64,000 nt of DNA from an uncultured Bacteroidota bacterium (GTDB taxonomy: Bacteria > Bacteroidota > Bacteroidia > Flavobacteriales > Flavobacteriaceae): positions 1 through 64,000 of the forward strand of contig CACHSA010000005.1 in NCBI GenBank assembly GCA_902582405.1, in the 5' to 3' direction. The position numbers and the translations under genes are program-made. This document shows positions 34,915-42,249 of this stretch, in pieces (positions within the stretch are counted from its first letter, which is position 1; each line of letters begins with the position of its first letter). The notes under the pieces were generated by a model. That model searched no databases and was not told where the DNA came from. It was given only the letters and a program-made list of their open reading frames with translations.

Positions 34915-36282
34915 ATGGGTAAATTCTTTGTAACGTTACCATCGATGGGTGAGAGTATTAATGAGGCAACTTTGACCTCATGGCTTAAGGATGTTGGTGA
35001 TAAAATAGAAATCGATGAATCAATTGTTGAGGTTTCTACCGATAAAGTTGATTCAGATGTTCCTTCAGAGGTTTCAGGAATTTTAGTCGAGAAAAAGTTT
35101 AAAGTTAATGATGTAATAAAGGTTGGAGAGGTAATTGCGGTAATTGATTCGGAAAATAATCAGGCTGCTGGTGATGAGGATCTAGAAGTAAATAAAACCG
35201 AATTAACTAAAGAAGCTATCTTAGAAGATAAAACAGAAACTGTCCATCTTAGTAAACCTGAAGAAATTATTGTACCCAAAGAAATCCTAGATGTTGTAGA
35301 GGAACCGATTTTTAAGGAAAAAGTTGATACACATAAAAATAAAATTGATGACACACTTTCATCAAAATACCTGTCACCGTTAGTTAGAAGCATAGCAAAA
35401 AAAGAGAATGTTTCAGACGATGAATTGCTTCTTATAAATGGGACTGGAGAGAAGGGTAGAATTACAAAAAATGATATTCTGAGTTTTATTTCCTCTAGAA
35501 ATGAAAATAAAAATAAAATCTCTAAAAACGAGATAAATCAACTCAAGAAAGTAAATGAAGTTGGTCCAGAGAATGAAATAATCTCAGAAATGACCAGGAT
35601 TCAAAAAATCACTTCTGAACATATGGTTGAGAGTTACAAAAAATCTGTTCACGTTCAGTCTTTTGTTGAGGCCGATGTCACTGAATTGTGGAACTGGTAC
35701 TCTAAAAATAAAAATGAATTTTTAGACACATATAATACCAAGTTAACTTTAACCCCTATTTTTATATCTGCCGTGATAAGAGCATTATCGGATTTTCCTA
35801 TTTTAAATAGTAGTGTTGAAAATGATAAAATAATCACAAAAAAAAGAATAAATATAGGAATGGCGACTGCATTAAAAGGAGGGAATTTAATCGTCCCAGT
35901 TATTAAGGATGCAAACCATTTAAATTTGGCAGGTTTAGCAAAATCTGTAAATGATCTTTCAACGAGAGCGAGACAAAATCAACTTCAACCCGATGACACA
36001 AAGGATGGAACGTATACAGTAACTAATATTGGTAATTTTGGTTCAATTATGGGTACGCCAATAATTAATCAACCTCAAGTAGGTATTATTGCTTTTGGGG
36101 TAATAAGAAAAATGCCTTCTGTAATTGAAACCTCAAATGGAGATTTTTTAGGGATAAGGAGAAAAATTATCCTAACCCATAGCTATGATCACAGAATAAT
36201 AAACGGAGCAGTTGGAGGTAATTTTGTCAAGCATGTATCGGATTATCTTGAAAACTGGGAAGCAAATACTAATTTAAGTTGA
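34915..36282 (+). CDS. 2-oxo acid dehydrogenase E2 component (lipoyl acyltransferase)
   Basis: This 455-residue protein has one N-terminal lipoyl domain (1-78) with lipoyl-lysine K44 in STDKVDSDVP. A charged linker follows, then an E3-binding domain around 152-190 (SPLVRSIAKKENVSDDELL) and a catalytic acyltransferase domain (about 225-452). It belongs to a pyruvate, branched-chain or 2-oxoglutarate dehydrogenase complex. Its single lipoyl domain and isolated position favour the branched-chain-like E2 group common in Flavobacteriia. The catalytic motif reads DHRIING instead of the usual DHRxxDG (Asn430 in place of Asp). No E1 gene is adjacent. Confidence 0.88.
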   Translation: MGKFFVTLPSMGESINEATLTSWLKDVGDKIEIDESIVEVSTDKVDSDVPSEVSGILVEKKFKVNDVIKVGEVIAVIDSENNQAAGDEDLEVNKTELTKEAILEDKTETVHLSKPEEIIVPKEILDVVEEPIFKEKVDTHKNKIDDTLSSKYLSPLVRSIAKKENVSDDELLLINGTGEKGRITKNDILSFISSRNENKNKISKNEINQLKKVNEVGPENEIISEMTRIQKITSEHMVESYKKSVHVQSFVEADVTELWNWYSKNKNEFLDTYNTKLTLTPIFISAVIRALSDFPILNSSVENDKIITKKRINIGMATALKGGNLIVPVIKDANHLNLAGLAKSVNDLSTRARQNQLQPDDTKDGTYTVTNIGNFGSIMGTPIINQPQVGIIAFGVIRKMPSVIETSNGDFLGIRRKIILTHSYDHRIINGAVGGNFVKHVSDYLENWEANTNLS

Positions 36283-36288
36283 TCTTTG

Positions 36289-37062
36289 ATGAATCTCGCA
36301 TTAGGTAAACCATTATGTTTTTTTGATCTTGAAACTACTGGAGTTAATATAGTTAAGGATAGAATTGTGGAGATTGGGATAGTAAAATTATATCCTGAAG
36401 GAAAAAGAGAAAGTAAGTCTTGGCGTGTTAACCCTCAAGTAAAAATACCTTCAGAGGCTTCAGAGGTCCACGGTATAACTGATGCTATGGTGGAAAAATC
36501 CCCAATTTTCAAGGAGATAGCACCGGAGGTAAAAAATTTTTTACAAAACTGTGATTTGGCTGGATTTAATTCTGATAGATTTGATATTCCTCTTTTGGCA
36601 GAAGAATTTTTAAGATCAGAAGTTGAATTTGATATTGGAAAATTTAAAACAATTGATGTTCAGACTATTTTTCACAAAATGGAGAAAAGAACTTTAGAGG
36701 CAGCATATAAATTTTATTGTAATCAAGAAATGAAAAATGCTCATTCAGCTTTATCAGACGCTGAAGCTACTTGTGACATTCTTTTAGCTCAATTAGATTT
36801 CTATAAAGACCTTGAAAACTCCGTTAAATTTTTAAGCGAATTTTCGACTCATAAAAAATTTGTAGATCTTGCTGGGTTTATTGTTAGCGACAAAAACAAC
36901 GTTCCTTCATTTTCATTTGGAAAACATAAAGGTAAATCAGTTGAAGAGGTACTTAAAAACGAGCCTGGCTATTTTGGCTGGATTTTAAATGCAGATTTCC
37001 CACTTTACACGAAAAAGGTTCTTACTTCATTGAAATTAAAAAAAATGAATAATAGGCAATGA
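36289..37062 (+). CDS. 3'-5' exonuclease (DnaQ-like, with DUF3820)
   Basis: This 257-residue DEDDh exonuclease has Exo I FFDLETTGV (Asp, Glu), Exo II LAGFNSDRFDIPLL and Exo III NAHSALSDAEAT. A C-terminal DUF3820-like segment reads FSFGKHKGKSVEEV, then GYFGWILNADFP. It resembles the proofreading epsilon fold, but the added domain and separation from dnaE suggest a repair or RNA-processing role. I start at ATG 36289; the codon before it is TTG. It overlaps the following FAH-family gene by 4 bases (ATGA). Confidence 0.9.
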   Translation: MNLALGKPLCFFDLETTGVNIVKDRIVEIGIVKLYPEGKRESKSWRVNPQVKIPSEASEVHGITDAMVEKSPIFKEIAPEVKNFLQNCDLAGFNSDRFDIPLLAEEFLRSEVEFDIGKFKTIDVQTIFHKMEKRTLEAAYKFYCNQEMKNAHSALSDAEATCDILLAQLDFYKDLENSVKFLSEFSTHKKFVDLAGFIVSDKNNVPSFSFGKHKGKSVEEVLKNEPGYFGWILNADFPLYTKKVLTSLKLKKMNNRQ

Positions 37063-37670
37063 AAATTATCTGTGTTGGACAAAATTATTTAGAACACATA
37101 AAAGAACTTTCTAATGTTAAGTCCAAAGAACCTCTAGTTTTTTTAAAACCCGATACTGCTTTGATTTCAAAAGGTAGATCTTTTTTTATTCCAAACTTTT
37201 CAAAGGAGATTCATTATGAATTAGAATTGGTAATAAAAATTAAAAAACCAGGTAGGTATATTGAACGAAAATATTCAAATCAGTACTATGATGAAATTAC
37301 TGTAGGAATTGATTTCACAGCTAGAGATCTTCAAAAAAAGTTAAGAGAAAAGGGACATCCATGGGAGAAAAGCAAGGGTTTTGATGGTTCTACACTTGTT
37401 GGAAATTTTTTGAACAAAAATGACTTGCCACCAATTTCAAATTTGAATTTTCACCTCTTAAAAAATGACAACATTGTACAAAAAGACAATACTAAGAATA
37501 TGATTTGGCCAATTGATGAATTAATCGAACATATATCAAAGTTTTTCACACTCAAAATTGGGGATTTAATTTTTACAGGAACCCCTTCTGGGGTTGGACA
37601 AGTTAGTTTTGAGGACAATTTGAAAGGATTTTTGGAGGGTGAAGAATTATTTGAAATTAATGTAAGTTAA
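37059..37670 (+). CDS. Fumarylacetoacetate hydrolase (FAH) family protein
   Basis: This 203-residue protein carries ICVGQNYLEHIKEL, the metal-ligand stretch HYELELVIKI, GIDFTARDLQ, KSKGFDGSTLVG and LIFTGTPSGVGQV. These are the signatures of the compact FAH fold seen in acylpyruvases and oxaloacetate decarboxylases. It probably cleaves or decarboxylates a small 2-oxo acid using a divalent metal. It is translationally coupled to the exonuclease gene and 6 bases upstream of cinA. Exact substrate is unknown. Confidence 0.9.
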   Translation: MKIICVGQNYLEHIKELSNVKSKEPLVFLKPDTALISKGRSFFIPNFSKEIHYELELVIKIKKPGRYIERKYSNQYYDEITVGIDFTARDLQKKLREKGHPWEKSKGFDGSTLVGNFLNKNDLPPISNLNFHLLKNDNIVQKDNTKNMIWPIDELIEHISKFFTLKIGDLIFTGTPSGVGQVSFEDNLKGFLEGEELFEINVS

Positions 37671-37676
37671 ATTTTA

Positions 37677-38915
37677 ATGCTAGCTGAAATTATTTGTATA
37701 GGGGATGAGATTTTAATTGGTCAAGTTGTGAATACCAATGCGACATTCCTATCAAAAGAATTAAGTAAAATCGGGATTGAGGTTTTACGAGTAACATCTA
37801 TTTCAGATAATATTGAAAAAATCAAAAACTCACTTAACAGTGCTATGGAAAAATCGGACTTAGTAGTTATAACTGGAGGTTTAGGCCCAACTAATGATGA
37901 TAAAACAAAAATCGCACTATGTGAATTCTTCAATGATAAACTAATTACAAATCCTGATGTATTAGAACATATAATAAAAATATTTAAAGATTACGTTAAA
38001 AAACCTATTAATGAATTAAATAAAAATCAAGCTTTACTCCCTTCTAAAGCCAAAATTTTAATTAATGATTATGGCACAGCATCAGGAATGTGGTTTAGGA
38101 AAAACAAAAAAAATGTGATTTCACTTCCGGGAGTTCCTTTTGAAATGAAACATTTGATGGAAAAAAAAGTTATACCTAAACTTAAAAAACATTCTAAATT
38201 CCATATAGTAAATAAAACATTATTAACTTATGGCCTCGGTGAAAGTCATATTGCTAAAAGAATTGAATCTTGGGAAAAAGAATTACCTAAAAATATAAAT
38301 TTTGCTTATTTACCCAACTTAGGAAGAGTTAGATTGAGGCTATCCTCAAAAGGAATAAATGAAAAGCAAATTCATGCAAAGATTGATAAATACATCGCAA
38401 AATTATTACCTCTGATAAAAGATATATTTGTTGGCTATGAAGAAGATGCACCTGTTGAAAAGCAAATTCAAAATTTATTTAAAAAAAACAATATTACTTT
38501 GGCAGTTGCAGAAAGTTGCACGGGAGGTGAAATTGCATCAAGACTAACCAAAATTCCTGGATCGTCAGACTATTTTTTGGGAAGTATTACAGCGTACAAC
38601 AGTTCTGTCAAAAAAGAAATTTTAGGGGTTGATGAACAACTTATCAAAACTCATTCTGTTGTTAGCAAAGAGGTGTCGAAAGAAATGGCGTTAAAAGTAC
38701 GAGAAAAATTTAGCTCTACCTATGGTGTTTCAACAACTGGTACTGCAGGTCCTTCTCTAGGAGATTCAAAAGAAAAAATTGGCACTGTTTATATTACAAT
38801 ATCCAAAGAAGATAATATCATAACTGAAAAATTCTATTTTGGGAATCACAGAGAAAGAATCATTTTAAAAACTGTAAATAAAGTTTTTGAGATGCTAATT
38901 AAGGTCATTCAATAA
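37677..38915 (+). CDS. cinA: CinA (NMN deamidase / molybdopterin-binding-like)
   Basis: This 412-residue protein has both CinA halves. The N-terminal MoaB-like domain has CIGDEILIGQVVNTN and VVITGGLGPTNDDKT, with LPGVPFEMKHL after it. The C-terminal PncC amidohydrolase domain has AVAESCTGGEIASRL, GSITAYNSSVK and VSTTGTAGP. The latter hydrolyses nicotinamide mononucleotide to the acid in pyridine nucleotide recycling; the N-domain has ADP-ribose pyrophosphatase activity in some members. Full length, nothing missing. It ends the recR-to-cinA run and faces the SnoaL-like gene. Confidence 0.93.
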   Translation: MLAEIICIGDEILIGQVVNTNATFLSKELSKIGIEVLRVTSISDNIEKIKNSLNSAMEKSDLVVITGGLGPTNDDKTKIALCEFFNDKLITNPDVLEHIIKIFKDYVKKPINELNKNQALLPSKAKILINDYGTASGMWFRKNKKNVISLPGVPFEMKHLMEKKVIPKLKKHSKFHIVNKTLLTYGLGESHIAKRIESWEKELPKNINFAYLPNLGRVRLRLSSKGINEKQIHAKIDKYIAKLLPLIKDIFVGYEEDAPVEKQIQNLFKKNNITLAVAESCTGGEIASRLTKIPGSSDYFLGSITAYNSSVKKEILGVDEQLIKTHSVVSKEVSKEMALKVREKFSSTYGVSTTGTAGPSLGDSKEKIGTVYITISKEDNIITEKFYFGNHRERIILKTVNKVFEMLIKVIQ

Positions 38916-38954
38916 TGCAAATCAGTGTTAATCAACAATCAAATCTGTAAATTG

Positions 38955-38980
38955 ACTTTTAATCAAATATTGTTAAAAGT
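38955..38980. terminator. Possible bidirectional hairpin between cinA and the SnoaL-like gene
   Basis: ACTTTTAA (38955-38962) and TTAAAAGT (38973-38980) are perfect inverted arms of 8 bases with a 10-base loop in the 93-base convergent gap. The stem is AT-rich and weak, and there is no long T tract, so a terminator role is tentative. Confidence 0.35.
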
Positions 38981-39008
38981 TTAGCAATTAAATAATTTAA
39001 ACTAAAAG

Positions 39009-39470
39009 TTAGCCACTATACGGAAACGATGAGTGATGCAAATCAATTTTCAAAGCACCATCAATTAGTTTATACCCGAAAGTATATTCAACTTTAGCTT
39101 CGTTGCCATCAAGATCTGTAAAAAAATAATTCCCCATAGAAATCGCTCGATTTTCTTCAAGTATCATTCCTGCATTTTCAAATCTAACATTGGTCCAAGG
39201 GTTAATTGCGAAACCTTTGTCCTCATCGCATGCTCTATCTTCACCTGAAATGAAATAAGATAAAGCTTCTGCCTTGGAAGGTCTAAATTGCTGAGTAGCA
39301 CATTTAGTTGGTTTAAATAACACATCGCTTGAATCAAATGCGTAAAGCTTGTCAAGAAAATCACTAGTATATTCTTCGCATTCTGATCGATTATCTCGAA
39401 GAGAACCAATTTTGACTACACCAGAGCCCCAGGTCTGTTGTGCCTCAAGTACTTGTTGTTTTGTTATCAT
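39009..39470 (-). CDS. SnoaL/NTF2-like protein
   Basis: This 153-residue protein opens MITKQQVLEAQQTWGSG and contains LYAFDSSDVLFKPTKC, EALSYFISGEDRA, GFAINPWTNVRFENAG, MGNYFFTDLDGNE and ends KIDLHHSSFPYSG. The strand and aromatic pattern fits a cone-shaped NTF2/SnoaL fold like the CaMKII association domain. To my recollection close homologues have been labelled phosphoribosyl-AMP cyclohydrolase, but I see none of the HisI metal-binding motifs, so that name is probably wrong. No signal peptide. It is a lone gene, divergent from rpmB. Function unknown. Confidence 0.75.
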   Translation of the reverse strand: MITKQQVLEAQQTWGSGVVKIGSLRDNRSECEEYTSDFLDKLYAFDSSDVLFKPTKCATQQFRPSKAEALSYFISGEDRACDEDKGFAINPWTNVRFENAGMILEENRAISMGNYFFTDLDGNEAKVEYTFGYKLIDGALKIDLHHSSFPYSG

Positions 39471-39556
39471 TTTTTTATATATCTTAAATTATAAATCTAA
39501 AATAAATATTTTTACTTTTTTTTTCCATAAAACACACAATATTTAACAAATAAATA

Positions 39557-39571
39557 ATTTGGTTACCAAAT
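39557..39571. promoter_or_regulatory. 15-base palindrome upstream of the SnoaL-like gene and rpmB
   Basis: ATTTGGT-T-ACCAAAT is a perfect inverted repeat with one central base, in the 218-base divergent gap (39471-39688), the longest in the window. It may be an operator for one or both genes. The rest of that gap holds the rpmB promoter and a second palindrome. Confidence 0.35.
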
Positions 39572-39634
39572 AAATTCCAAACAATTAGAAATTTATAGTC
39601 TAATTTTTAAATCAAATTAAAATCTAAATAAGCT

Positions 39635-39652
39635 ACAAGTTTTGAAACTTGT
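39635..39652. promoter_or_regulatory. 18-base palindrome over the rpmB -33 element
   Basis: ACAAGTTT-TG-AAACTTGT has perfect arms of 8 bases around a 2-base centre, and its centre contains the TTG of the proposed -33 element. A protein bound here would block or modulate the rpmB promoter. Confidence 0.4.
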
Positions 39653-39670
39653 TAAAAAAACTTAAATTTG
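39642..39670 (+). promoter_or_regulatory. Candidate promoter of rpmB-rpmG-DUF4295
   Basis: TTG at 39642-39644 and TAAATTTG at 39663-39670 are separated by 18 bases, matching the Bacteroidota -33/-7 pattern. The rpmB ATG is 18 bases downstream of the box. Confidence 0.6.
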
Positions 39671-39688
39671 CAAATCTAATAGATAAAA

Positions 39689-39922
39689 ATGTCTAAAATT
39701 TGTCAAATTTCGGGAAAGAGAGTTATGTTTGGAAACAATGTTTCCAAGGCGATAAACAAGACTAGAAGAAGGTTTGATATCAACTTAGTTAAAAAGAGGT
39801 TTTTTATCCCTGAGCAAAACAAGTGGGTTACTTTGAAAGTGACTGCATCAGTTTTAAAAACAATTAATAAAAATGGTATATCTGAGGTATTAAGAAAAAA
39901 TAAAAATCTAATTAAAGATTAG
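39689..39922 (+). CDS. rpmB: 50S ribosomal protein L28
   Basis: This 77-residue large-subunit protein has the L28 signature [20 protein letters not shown] followed by TRRRFDINL and a C-terminal [15 protein letters not shown]. Only one cysteine is present, so it is the form without a zinc ribbon. It heads a tight cluster, with rpmG starting 2 bases after its stop. Confidence 0.97.
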   Translation: MSKICQISGKRVMFGNNVSKAINKTRRRFDINLVKKRFFIPEQNKWVTLKVTASVLKTINKNGISEVLRKNKNLIKD

Positions 39923-39924
39923 TA

Positions 39925-40107
39925 ATGGCAAAAAAAGGGAATAGAATTCAGGTTATATTAGAATGTACTGAACATAAAGACTCAGGTTTACCCGGTACAT
40001 CTAGATATGTAACAACCAAGAATAAGAAAAATTCACCTGATCGTTTAGAGATTAAAAAATTTAATCCTATTCTTAAGAAAATGACTTTACATAAAGAAAT
40101 CAAATAA
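39925..40107 (+). CDS. rpmG: 50S ribosomal protein L33
   Basis: This 60-residue large-subunit protein reads [18 protein letters not shown] at the start, then [20 protein letters not shown] and LHKEIK at the end. It has a single cysteine, so it lacks the two CxxC pairs of zinc-binding L33. It lies 2 bases after rpmB and 2 bases before the DUF4295 gene. Confidence 0.97.
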   Translation: MAKKGNRIQVILECTEHKDSGLPGTSRYVTTKNKKNSPDRLEIKKFNPILKKMTLHKEIK

Positions 40108-40109
40108 TT

Positions 40110-40262
40110 ATGGCAAAAAAAGCGGTAGCATCATTACAAACAGGTTCAAAAAAGCTTACTAAAGTCATAAAAATGACCAAAAAAGACGATTCCAACTCCT
40201 ATACTTTTTCTGAAAGTATTATATCTCCTGATTTGGCCAACGAATGGTTTAACAAAAAATAA
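40110..40262 (+). CDS. DUF4295 small basic protein
   Basis: This 50-residue protein starts MAKKAVASLQTGSKKLTKVI and ends LANEWFNKK. It is Lys-rich with an acidic/aromatic C-terminal end. DUF4295 is a short Bacteroidota-specific family found immediately after rpmG, as here, which suggests a ribosome-associated or assembly role; that role is inference from position. The start ATG is 2 bases after the rpmG stop. Confidence 0.85.
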   Translation: MAKKAVASLQTGSKKLTKVIKMTKKDDSNSYTFSESIISPDLANEWFNKK

Positions 40263-40314
40263 TCTTTTTTACTTATAATTATTAAGCTTAATTTTACAAG
40301 AAGTTTTATATGCA

Positions 40315-41262
40315 ATGAACTTCTTTAAAAAATTATTTTCAAGTCAAAGTGAGAAAAAAATTGACAAAGGGCTTGATAAGTCCAAAAAGTCTTTTTTTTC
40401 GAATATTAAAAAATCAATTGCAGGTAAATCAAAAGTTGATGCTAGTTTTCTTGATCAATTAGAAGAAATTTTTATTGGCGCTGATGTTGGAGTTTCAACT
40501 ACAATTAAGATAATTGATAAACTTGAAGAAAGAGTTGCTAGAGATAAGTATATCAATACTGAAGACTTAAATAAAATCTTAAAAGATGAAATTACCAAAA
40601 TTCTAGACGTAGATAATCATGACTTTAAGGAAGTTGAAATTTCAAATAAAGGTCCATACGTAATTATGATTGTTGGAGTTAATGGAGTTGGAAAAACTAC
40701 AACCATCGGGAAATTGGCTAATAAATTTAGAAATGCAGGCAAATCGGTCATAATAGGTGCTGCTGATACGTTTAGAGCCGGAGCAATTGATCAACTTGAA
40801 GTTTGGGCCAAAAGAGCGAAAGTTGACATTGTAAAACAACAAATGGGTAGTGATCCTGCATCTGTAGTACACGACACATTAAATTCTTCTATTTCAAAAA
40901 AATCTGACATAGTATTAATAGATACTGCGGGAAGATTGCACAATAAAGTGAATTTAATGAATGAACTATCAAAAATAAAAAGGGTTATGAATAAAGTCAT
41001 TCCAGAAGCACCTCACGAAATTCTCCTAGTTTTAGACGGCTCAACAGGACAAAATGCCTTTGAACAAGCAAAAAAATTTATTGAATCTACTGATGTAAAT
41101 TCTTTAGCTATTACAAAGCTAGATGGAACTGCTAGAGGAGGAGTTGTGATCGGAATTTGTGATCAATTTCAAATCCCAATTAAATATATAGGAATAGGAG
41201 AGGGTATTGATGATATGAAGATATTTGATAGCAAAAACTTTATTAATTCATTTTTCAATTAA
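40315..41262 (+). CDS. ftsY: Signal recognition particle receptor FtsY
   Basis: This 315-residue SRP receptor GTPase delivers ribosome-nascent chain complexes to the membrane. A short Lys-rich N-terminal segment precedes the N domain (about 30-100). The G domain shows GVNGVGKTTTIGKLA (P-loop), DTFRAGA, IDTAGRLHNK, TKLDGTARGG and IGIGEGIDDM. It lacks the long acidic A domain of the E. coli protein, as is common in Bacteroidota. The next gene's ATG begins immediately after its stop. Confidence 0.97.
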   Translation: MNFFKKLFSSQSEKKIDKGLDKSKKSFFSNIKKSIAGKSKVDASFLDQLEEIFIGADVGVSTTIKIIDKLEERVARDKYINTEDLNKILKDEITKILDVDNHDFKEVEISNKGPYVIMIVGVNGVGKTTTIGKLANKFRNAGKSVIIGAADTFRAGAIDQLEVWAKRAKVDIVKQQMGSDPASVVHDTLNSSISKKSDIVLIDTAGRLHNKVNLMNELSKIKRVMNKVIPEAPHEILLVLDGSTGQNAFEQAKKFIESTDVNSLAITKLDGTARGGVVIGICDQFQIPIKYIGIGEGIDDMKIFDSKNFINSFFN

Positions 41263-42249
41263 ATGAAAAGGGTAATTTTAATTATTAGTTTTTTTGTTCT
41301 GGTATTTCTTCTTGGTCCCAAAATTGAAAAACCATTAATTTTTAAAGCCTTGCCCAAAATTAATTTAAGAATTAATGAAGTTGAGTCATGGATTGATCAA
41401 AAAGAATCAAAATTTAAAAATATTAAAGAAGGGAACGAATCTAGAATTATATTTTATGATTCAGTACCAAAAAAAACAAACATAAGTATAGTTTATCTTC
41501 ATGGATTTTCAGGTTCTTCACAAGATGGATACCCAGTGCATATAAATGTCGCTGAAAAATTAAATTCTAATATTTATCTACCCAGACTTTATGCACATGG
41601 ATTAAATTCAGATGAGCCTTTAATTGAATACACAGGAGAAAAATACTTAGATAGTGCCCGTGAAGCTTTAGCTCTTGGTAAAATAATTGGTGAGAAAGTT
41701 ATTTTAATGTGTACTTCTACTGGTTGCAGTGCTGCTCTTACACTTGCTGCAAACCACCCTGAAGTTGCCGCCCTTGTCATGTATGCCCCAAATATAAGGA
41801 TTACCCATCCTCTTGATTTTGTAGCTACTTTACCATGGGGACTTTATATTGTTAGACTTGTCGAGGGGGGAAAGTATCATTACATTACCGATATTTGGAA
41901 AGATAAAGAAAAGTTTTGGACAACTAAATATCGTCTTGAGGCTCCTATTGAAATGCAAAAGTTTTTAGAAACAGCCATGAACGAAGACATATTTAGAAAA
42001 GTTAAGGTGCCGACTTTTTCTGGATTTTATTATAAAAATGAATTAGAACAAGATAATGTTGTATCCGTTCAGGCTATGAGAAGGATGTTTAAACAATTAG
42101 GAACAGAAGATTCCTTAAAGCTACAAATCGCTTTTGATGATGCTGGGGGCCACGAGATAGCTTACAAACTTGTAAATAAAAATTATGTTAATGTCCAGGA
42201 ATCAACATTAAGTTTTTTACAGAACGTATTTAATCTAAATGAGAACTAA
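41263..42249 (+). CDS. Alpha/beta hydrolase, membrane-anchored or exported
   Basis: This 328-residue protein has an N-terminal hydrophobic segment (residues 4-18) after a Lys-Arg start, acting as a signal or anchor. The fold motifs are YLHGFSGSSQDG (oxyanion region), the elbow MCTSTGCSAAL with Ser152, and a C-terminal His in AGGHEIAYK. The elbow reads C-T-S-T-G, so the first Gly of GxSxG is Cys150. It sits between ftsY and rimO and overlaps the rimO start by 11 bases. Substrate unknown; esterase or lipase-like activity is a guess from the fold. Confidence 0.8.
   Translation: MKRVILIISFFVLVFLLGPKIEKPLIFKALPKINLRINEVESWIDQKESKFKNIKEGNESRIIFYDSVPKKTNISIVYLHGFSGSSQDGYPVHINVAEKLNSNIYLPRLYAHGLNSDEPLIEYTGEKYLDSAREALALGKIIGEKVILMCTSTGCSAALTLAANHPEVAALVMYAPNIRITHPLDFVATLPWGLYIVRLVEGGKYHYITDIWKDKEKFWTTKYRLEAPIEMQKFLETAMNEDIFRKVKVPTFSGFYYKNELEQDNVVSVQAMRRMFKQLGTEDSLKLQIAFDDAGGHEIAYKLVNKNYVNVQESTLSFLQNVFNLNEN

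Noticed and set aside
39164-39409. 81-codon frame within the SnoaL-like gene
   Set aside because: It is in another frame of the same strand; the 153-residue frame matches a recognisable family over its full length.
40281-40292. Palindrome ATTAAGCTTAAT before ftsY
   Set aside because: It has no loop to form a hairpin, is short and has only two GC bases; too weak to call a site.
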